Part shown: positions 58,210 through 64,000 of the stretch, one piece after another
Layout: the number at the start of each line of letters is the position of its first letter
Numbering within the stretch: position 1 is the first letter of the stretch
From: Luteipulveratus halotolerans
GTDB taxonomy: Bacteria; Actinomycetota; Actinomycetes; Actinomycetales; Dermatophilaceae
DNA: 64,000 nt
Assembly: GCF_001247745.1 (NCBI RefSeq)
Contig: NZ_LAIR01000002.1
Coordinates: 806,001-870,000 of the forward strand
Direction: 5' to 3'
Notes under the pieces: model-generated
The model's database searches: none
What the model was told of the DNA's origin: nothing
The model's input: only the letters and a program-made list of their open reading frames with translations
Position numbers and translations under genes: made by a program

Positions 58210-59070
58210 TCAGGGCCGCGGCGGCCCGGCGGCCACGCGCCGACGCAGCTCGTCGACGCCCTCCGGTGTGTCGGGGACGTCCCACCACGACTCGACCCAC
58301 CAGGTCGCACCGGCGTCGGCCCACGGCTGCGGTGAGCCGTGCACCTCGCCGAACTCGCCGTGGCTGTCACCCTCGACCACCACGTCGTAACCCTCCCACG
58401 GCAGGCCCGCCTCGGCGCGCAGGCGGCGCAGCTCGCCGACGATCGTGCGCAGACTGTCCACGGTCAGCCCCGAGCTGCCCTCGGCCCCGCCGGCGTACGC
58501 CGGGAAGACTCCCTGCCAGTGCGCGGCGCGCTCCAGCGAGAGCTGTCGACGACGGCCGGGGACGTAGGCGCCGACCGCCCACACCGGTGGGTGCGGGCGC
58601 TGCACGCTCGGCGGCGGCCCGCTCGGCTCGACGGGAGAGGTGAGGTCGAGGGAGTAGTGCTCGCCGTCGTACGCGAACGGCTCACCGCTGGTGAGGTGGG
58701 CGAACACCTCGAGGCACTCGTCGAGCTTGCGAGCACGGACGCGACGTGACTCCTCACCCTCGAACGTCGTCCAGTTGGAGTTGAGCGCTCCGAGCCCGAC
58801 ACCGAGGGTGACCCGACCGCGGGAGAGCTGGTCGACGGAGGAGACGAGCGAGGCGAGGTCCCACGGCTTGTAGCGTGCGGCGGGCGTGATGACCGTGCCG
58901 AGACGGATGCGCTCGGTGCGCACCGCCGCGGCGGCCAGCTGGACCCACGCGTCGCGGCGCCACACGCCTTCCCAGGACAGGACGGCGTCCCACCCGGTGC
59001 GCTCGCCGAGCTCGGCCAGCTCGACGAACTCCGTCTCGGACGCGAACGGGACGACGAAGCCGTATCTCAT
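58210..59070 (-). CDS. LLM-class flavin/F420-dependent oxidoreductase
   Basis: 286-residue TIM-barrel oxidoreductase of the luciferase-like family. Visible: RYGFVVPFASETEFVELAEL, WEGVWRRDAWVQLAAAAVRT, GTVITPAARYKPWDLASLV, QLSRGRVTLGVGLG. The cofactor (FMN or F420) and substrate are not determinable; it lacks the Fgd glucose-6-phosphate motifs. ATG 59070 lies 8 bases after -10 TAGCGT (59079-59084, minus strand), so a leaderless start is likely. Confidence 0.87.
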   Translation of the reverse strand: MRYGFVVPFASETEFVELAELGERTGWDAVLSWEGVWRRDAWVQLAAAAVRTERIRLGTVITPAARYKPWDLASLVSSVDQLSRGRVTLGVGLGALNSNWTTFEGEESRRVRARKLDECLEVFAHLTSGEPFAYDGEHYSLDLTSPVEPSGPPPSVQRPHPPVWAVGAYVPGRRRQLSLERAAHWQGVFPAYAGGAEGSSGLTVDSLRTIVGELRRLRAEAGLPWEGYDVVVEGDSHGEFGEVHGSPQPWADAGATWWVESWWDVPDTPEGVDELRRRVAAGPPRP

Positions 59071-59078
59071 GTGCCCGC

Positions 59079-59084
59079 ACGCTA
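59079..59084 (-). promoter_or_regulatory. -10 box of the LLM oxidoreductase gene
   Basis: TAGCGT on the minus strand, 8 bases before ATG 59070, no Shine-Dalgarno. Confidence 0.4.
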
Positions 59085-59125
59085 GATGCGCACCCGACAG
59101 CACGCTTGATCGCCGTTGCCGTGCC

Positions 59126-59151
59126 GGAATATCGCGGGAACGGTTCTCGTT
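59126..59151 (+). promoter_or_regulatory. Sigma-R-type promoter of rpmE
   Basis: GGAAT (59126-59130), exactly 18 bases, then GTT (59149-59151): the published SigR consensus. Transcription would start about 100 bases before rpmE. In Streptomyces coelicolor rpmE is a known sigma-R target. An overlapping -35-like TTGGAC (59151-59156) with CAGACT (59176-59181) may be a housekeeping promoter. Confidence 0.6.
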
Positions 59152-59256
59152 TGGACTGTCGTGCTGCCGATCTGGCAGACTGACCCGCTGGTCACCGGTT
59201 CACGTCCCGCTCACGCGATGACGACCCGGAGACACCCCAACAGCTAGGAGAATCCC

Positions 59257-59472
59257 GTGAAGAAGGACCTTCACCCCGCCTACGGCGAGACCACGGTCAC
59301 CTGCACCTGTGGCTCGACGTTCACCACCAAGAGCACTGCCGAGAGCGGCCGCATCAGCGTCGAGGTCTGCTCCCAGTGCCACCCGTTCTACACGGGCAAG
59401 CAGAAGATCCTCGACACGGGTGGTCGAGTTGCTCGCTTCCAGGAGCGCTACGGCAAGAAGGCTGCCAAGTAG
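59257..59472 (+). CDS. rpmE: 50S ribosomal protein L31 (zinc-binding form)
   Basis: 71 residues, bL31. The zinc cysteines are present (TVTCTCGSTF and VCSQCHPFYTG), so this is the C+ form rather than the zinc-free paralogue. GTG 59257 has AGGAG upstream. The rpmE-prfA-prmC order is common in actinobacteria. Its sigma-R-type promoter fits a link between thiol stress and the zinc ribosome protein. Confidence 0.96.
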   Translation: MKKDLHPAYGETTVTCTCGSTFTTKSTAESGRISVEVCSQCHPFYTGKQKILDTGGRVARFQERYGKKAAK

Positions 59473-59481
59473 CTCCGCCGC

Positions 59482-59514
59482 ACACCGGCCCTGTCCCTCG
59501 GACAGGGCCGGTGT
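59482..59514 (+). terminator. Terminator after rpmE
   Basis: ACACCGGCCCTGTCC and GGACAGGGCCGGTGT form a 15-bp perfect stem over a 3-base loop, followed by TGTCGTTTCT. Confidence 0.85.
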
Positions 59515-59569
59515 TGTCGTTTCTGTACGACGTGCGGCCGCCGGCCGCGCCTGAGGCAGGGAAGTCCTG

Positions 59570-60644
<1,075 letters not shown>

Positions 60645-60655
<11 letters not shown>

Positions 60656-61535
60656 GGCGGCGGCCGTGGTGGACGACGTCGTCGGCTCGACGCATGCCGC
60701 GCGCCTCGTGCGCGAGGCCGCTGCATGCCTGACCGACGCCGGCGTCGCCTCGCCCGAGCCCGACGCCGTCGCGATGCTGGCGCATGCGTGGTCGACGAGT
60801 CGTTCCGACGTGCGCCAGGCGATGATCCTGCGTCGTACGCCGCCGGCGGCCGTTGCGGACCGCTTCGCATCGATGGTCGAGCAGCGGGCCGGCCGGGTGC
60901 CGCTGCAGCACCTCACCGGCACGGCCGCGTTCCGGGGCATCGAGCTGGCGGTCGGACCGGGCGTGTTCGTGCCGCGCCCTGAGACCGAGATGCTCGTCGA
61001 CCTGGTGCTCGACGGGCTCGGCGAGGGTGCGCTCGTCGTCGACCTGTGCACCGGTTCGGGTGCGATCCCACTCGCCGTCAAGCACGAGCGCCCCGACCTC
61101 GACGTGCGCGCCGTCGAGCTCGACCAGCTCGCTCACGCGTGGGCCGACCGCAACCGCAAGCGACTCGGCCTCGACGGCGAGATGCGTTGCGGTGCAGCGC
61201 AGCTGGCGTTCCCCGACCTCGTCGGCGAGGTCGACGTCGTCGTCAGCAACCCGCCCTACATCCCGGTCGGCATGGTGCCCATCGACCCCGAGGTCCGTGA
61301 CCACGACCCCGACATCGCCCTCTACGGCGGCAGCGAGGACGGGTTGCGGATCCCGCTCGAGGTCGCGGCCCGAGCGCACGAGCTGCTGCGACCGGGTGGA
61401 CTGCTGGTGATGGAACACGCCGATGCACAAGGCGATTCGCTGCCTGCCGCGCTGCGGCGTACGGGCTGGGCAGACGTCCGCGACCACGCCGACCTCGCGG
61501 GCCGGCCGCGCGCGGTCACGGCGTCGATGGACTGA
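60645..61535 (+). CDS. prmC: Release factor glutamine N5-methyltransferase
   Basis: 296 residues, methylating the GGQ glutamine of release factors. The N-terminal helical domain (about 15-85) binds the release factor; the SAM domain has FVPRPETEMLVDLV, VVDLCTGSGAIPLAVK and the catalytic VVSNPPYIPVG. ATG 60645 overlaps the prfA end; a GTG at 60666 is an alternative. Its 3' end overlaps the convergent methyltransferase gene by 20 bases. Confidence 0.94.
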
Positions 61536-62238
61536 CCGCGCCCTTCCTGCCCCCGAACACCGCGTGTCCGGCGAGCATCCAATACACATCGACGTCGCCG
61601 AAGCCGGCCTCGTCCAGCCAGCGCAGGTGCTCGGTGAGAGCTGCGGGCTGGTGCTCGGGACCGGGGAACTCGAACGGGTTCCACTGCAGTTCCCTGAAGC
61701 GACGATGCGCATCCGCGCCTGCGTGCTCGGCGACCCAGGCGTCCCAGGTTCGTGCTGCCAGCGCACGGCCCTGCTGATCGGCCGGCGCCACGAGGTCGGC
61801 CATGACCACCCGGCCGCCGGGCGCCAGCAGCTCGAAGAGGTCGCGGTAGAGCTCCTGCTTCTGTGCGTCGTCGAGCAGATGGACGGCCAGCATCGACACG
61901 ACCGCGATCGGCGCCTGCGGTCGACGCCTCCAGGTCCGGTCGGCGAGGTCGGCATGTTCGGGCACCAGCCGGTCGGCGTACGCCCCGAGTCGGGCGTGCA
62001 ATCGCTCCAGCATGGGTTTGCTGACATCCGTGGCGACGACGGTGCAGTGCGGGTTGTCCGCGAGCAGCCGGCCGCTCAGGTCGCCGGTGCCCGCGCACAG
62101 GTCGATCGCCAGTCCGCCGCCGAGCGGGCCGGCGAGGGCGGCGATCACCGCGATCTGCTCGGCCCGTCCCGGCTCGAACCGGTCGGCGTGGGCGATGAAC
62201 GAGTGCGAGATGTCGTCGGTCCACGGTGAGATGGGCAC
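61516..62238 (-). CDS. Class I SAM-dependent methyltransferase
   Basis: 240 residues. SAM motif I is LAIDLCAGTGDLSGRL, followed by VVATDVSKPMLERLHARL (motif II) and PIAVVSMLAVHLLDDAQKQE, then LLAPGGRVVMADLV. It is a small-molecule type methyltransferase of the UbiE/Methyltransf_25 style; substrate unknown. The C-terminal 60 residues (LRWLDEAGFGDVDVYWML) are typical of this group. It converges on and overlaps prmC. Confidence 0.85.
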   Translation of the reverse strand: MPISPWTDDISHSFIAHADRFEPGRAEQIAVIAALAGPLGGGLAIDLCAGTGDLSGRLLADNPHCTVVATDVSKPMLERLHARLGAYADRLVPEHADLADRTWRRRPQAPIAVVSMLAVHLLDDAQKQELYRDLFELLAPGGRVVMADLVAPADQQGRALAARTWDAWVAEHAGADAHRRFRELQWNPFEFPGPEHQPAALTEHLRWLDEAGFGDVDVYWMLAGHAVFGGRKGAVSPSTP

Positions 62239-62337
62239 GTCGGCCTCCTGTGCGGGGCGTGGCGATGTGCGCCATCATGGCCGACCACTCGCGCCCAGCA
62301 CCCGGTATTTCCCTCGGTTCCGGTGACGCGGCGCACG

Positions 62338-62343
62338 TAGGGT
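62338..62343 (+). promoter_or_regulatory. -10 box of the NUDIX hydrolase gene
   Basis: TAGGGT ends 7 bases before GTG 62351; no Shine-Dalgarno. Leaderless start inferred. Confidence 0.4.
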
Positions 62344-62350
62344 CGACGGG

Positions 62351-62902
62351 GTGAGCGAGCCCGACCGCACCTTCGAGGTGCCCGCAGACCCCTCCCAGCG
62401 CCGGCACGTCGTGAGGTCGACCGTGCGGGTGCTGCTCGTCGACGAGCACGAGCGCGTGCTGATGTTCGAGGACAGCGACGCCGGCGTCGGCGCCCGCTGG
62501 TGGATCCTGCCCGGCGGTGGCATCGACCCGGGGGAGTCCGACCTGGAGGCTGTCCTGCGCGAGGTCCGGGAGGAGACCGGCCTGTGCCTGCGACCCACCG
62601 AGGTCGTCGGGCCGTTGGCGCACCGGCACGTGGTGCACGGCTACAGCGACCAGGTCGTCGACCAGGACGACACGTTCTACGGCGCCCGGGTGGCGGCCTT
62701 CGAGGTCAGCACGGAGGGGTTCACGGCCGAGGAGCAGATCACCGTGCTGCAGCACCGCTGGTGGAGCCGCACCGACCTCGCATCCACCGACGAGGAGGTC
62801 TGGCCGCTCGTGCTCGACGAGCTGTGGGACCTGCTCGAGGCACCTCCGTCGGCCGTGGTCGAGCTGGCCGACGTCGAGGAGTCCAGCGTCCCTGTGGCCT
62901 GA
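62351..62902 (+). CDS. NUDIX hydrolase
   Basis: 183 residues. A complete NUDIX box is present: PGGGIDPGESDLEAV then LREVREETGL, with the catalytic REVREE glutamates, so it hydrolyses a nucleoside diphosphate derivative. The N-terminus (STVRVLLVDEHERVLMFED) is the usual first strand pair. The C-terminus is acidic. Substrate unknown. Unlike nrtR it has no winged-helix part. Confidence 0.9.
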   Translation: MSEPDRTFEVPADPSQRRHVVRSTVRVLLVDEHERVLMFEDSDAGVGARWWILPGGGIDPGESDLEAVLREVREETGLCLRPTEVVGPLAHRHVVHGYSDQVVDQDDTFYGARVAAFEVSTEGFTAEEQITVLQHRWWSRTDLASTDEEVWPLVLDELWDLLEAPPSAVVELADVEESSVPVA

Positions 62903-62914
62903 TCACGGCGAGCA

Positions 62915-63901
62915 TCAGATGCGGCGTGCCGAGCGCAGTCCGCTGGCGTAGTAGCCCGTGCCGTCCAGGATCGAGGCGCCGGCCACATCGCTCATCGTCG
63001 GCCCGTCGACCGTCTTGCGGCTGGACAGGAACCGCTTCTTGCCGGCCGTGTCGACACCGAGGTAGAACGCGCAGTGGTTGATGATGCCGTCGCCGTTGGT
63101 GCTGAAGAACAGCAGGTCGCCCGGGAGCAGCGCTCCCAACGCCGTGGGGCGGGTTCCGGTGTCGGGCAGCACCACGGCGCCGGGTGCGAACGCCGCCATG
63201 TCGCGTGCGCGTCGAGGCAGCCCCGGCCCGGCGGTGTAGCCGCTCAGCAGCGGGTAGCGCATGCGCCGACCGAGCACCGTGCGTACGAAGCCGGAGCAGT
63301 CGATGCAGCCGAGGTAGTCGGCCCGGGCCGTGCGGGTCACGCCGTCGGCGAACGCCCACGACGCCCCGATGTAGTCCTGGATGTCGCCGCCCACCGACCG
63401 GCCGTTGTCACCGATCGGACCGTACGACGCGTCCCCGGTGTAGCGAATCCCGTTGCTGTCGTTGATGATCGGGCGACCGGCGGTGTACTCCATCGCCATC
63501 GACAGCAGGTCGGGATAGGTGTTCGCGCGCTGCTGGTCCAGCCACGGCGCGACCCACGCCGCGGAGCTGGAGGACGCGGTCCAGGTGTACGGAGCGTGGC
63601 GGATCCACGAGGTCTGGTGGACCTGGGCGGTGACCGCCGGCTCTGAGAACGTCCGCGATGCGCCGACGACCGCGACGGAGCGGGCGTTGTCGGTGAACAC
63701 CGCCACGACCGCGCCGTTGAGATAGGCGATGCTGCGGGCCGGGCCGGAGCGCCGGATGAACTGGTAGGTCGACGCAGCCTTCGGGCGCAGGCCCTTGCGT
63801 CCGGGGGCGCGGCTGGTGGCCGCGCTGAGCGAGGCGGCGCCGACCAGTCCTATGGCGGCGCGGCGGGTGGGTTGTCCACTGGGCTGAAGGGCTTCGGGCA
63901 T
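62915..63901 (-). CDS. Tat-exported NlpC/P60-like cell-wall hydrolase
   Basis: 328 residues with a Tat-type signal (QPTRRAAIGLVGAASLSAAT). The C-terminal half holds DYLGCIDCSGFVRTVLG with the catalytic cysteine, and PGDLLFFSTNGDGIINHCAF with the histidine, the NlpC/P60 order. The N-terminal half is unassigned beta-rich sequence. Likely cuts peptidoglycan peptides or acts as an extracellular amidase. GGAG lies upstream of ATG 63901. It ends 12 bases after the convergent NUDIX gene. Confidence 0.82.
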   Translation of the reverse strand: MPEALQPSGQPTRRAAIGLVGAASLSAATSRAPGRKGLRPKAASTYQFIRRSGPARSIAYLNGAVVAVFTDNARSVAVVGASRTFSEPAVTAQVHQTSWIRHAPYTWTASSSSAAWVAPWLDQQRANTYPDLLSMAMEYTAGRPIINDSNGIRYTGDASYGPIGDNGRSVGGDIQDYIGASWAFADGVTRTARADYLGCIDCSGFVRTVLGRRMRYPLLSGYTAGPGLPRRARDMAAFAPGAVVLPDTGTRPTALGALLPGDLLFFSTNGDGIINHCAFYLGVDTAGKKRFLSSRKTVDGPTMSDVAGASILDGTGYYASGLRSARRI

Positions 63902-64000
63902 GGCGGGCTCCGATCGCGGTCTCGCCCCCGAGCCGGTGAGTGCCCGTCCACGGTGGCACCGTCGACCGGCCGGCGAGAATCCCGAAATGCCCTGTGTTGG

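Noticed and set aside
58210..59070. A second glucose-6-phosphate dehydrogenase of the F420 type
   Set aside because: It lacks the HFQPW and phosphate-binding motifs seen in the real fgd; only general LLM family features are present.
63902..64000. Possible start of another gene at the right edge
   Set aside because: No frame with a start signal or motif is visible in the last 99 bases.

Overview
This is a high-GC chromosomal window from an actinomycete (Actinomycetota), probably of the Micrococcales type; the family cannot be fixed from the sequence alone. The evidence is a mycothiol-type SigR/RsrA pair, the fused 2-oxoglutarate enzyme Kgd, an F420-dependent glucose-6-phosphate dehydrogenase, nickel superoxide dismutase with its SodX protease, Rho with a long Asn/Arg/Gly-rich insertion, the micro-protein bL37, and many genes whose start codon lies 5-8 bases after a TANNNT -10 box (apparently leaderless mRNAs). 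Most of the window is conserved housekeeping sequence.

Layout. 1-4029: a truncated molybdenum hydroxylase diverges from an ArsR-type regulator and an MFS exporter. 4134-9983 (minus): DoxX protein, aroA, rsgA, PAP2 phosphatase, hisN, gabT. 10099-12602 (plus): SRAP/YedK protein, alpha/beta hydrolase, fgd; convergent ferritin bfrB. 13247-14555: sigR-rsrA with a sigma-R-like promoter and a possible second protein isoform, then the bL37 gene. 14658-19171: an unusual A/T-richer locus with a 24-residue micro-ORF, two membrane HD-domain proteins with complementary motif losses, and two tandem LuxR-type regulators. 19242-25019 (minus): monocarboxylate-type symporter with DUF3311 partner, sodN, sodX, and a polar amino acid ABC transporter. 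25089-26102: a secreted ricin-type lectin gene between two copies of a 31-bp direct repeat. 26195-35405: UDP-sugar dehydrogenase, SGNH hydrolase, DUF6104 protein, double GNAT protein, kgd, and an ABC-2 exporter. 35497-40682 (plus): two CNNM/CorC-type membrane proteins and ppc. 40814-46275 (minus): nrtR-nadA-nadB-nadC-cysteine desulfurase. 46417-47732 (minus): secreted trypsin-like protease and tRNA-Arg(CCG), separated by large inverted and direct repeats. 47815-55556 (plus): ArgS-like DALR protein, lysA, hom, thrC, thrB, rho. 55651-59070 (minus): DUF6463 protein, Tat-exported amidase, LLM oxidoreductase. 59257-61535 (plus): rpmE, prfA, prmC. The end holds a methyltransferase, a NUDIX hydrolase and a Tat-exported NlpC/P60 protein.

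How the parts work together. NrtR, a NUDIX-fold repressor, sits at the head of de novo NAD synthesis, with its palindrome over its own -10 box; the terminal cysteine desulfurase probably supplies sulfur for NadA's Fe-S cluster. The aspartate-family block makes lysine and threonine. SigR and RsrA form a thiol-redox switch, and a sigma-R consensus promoter also precedes rpmE. The candidate for an undescribed system is the 14658-19171 locus. No gene in it has a function I can name, but its order (promoter, micro-peptide, paired membrane HD proteins, paired regulators) looks like a signalling cassette.
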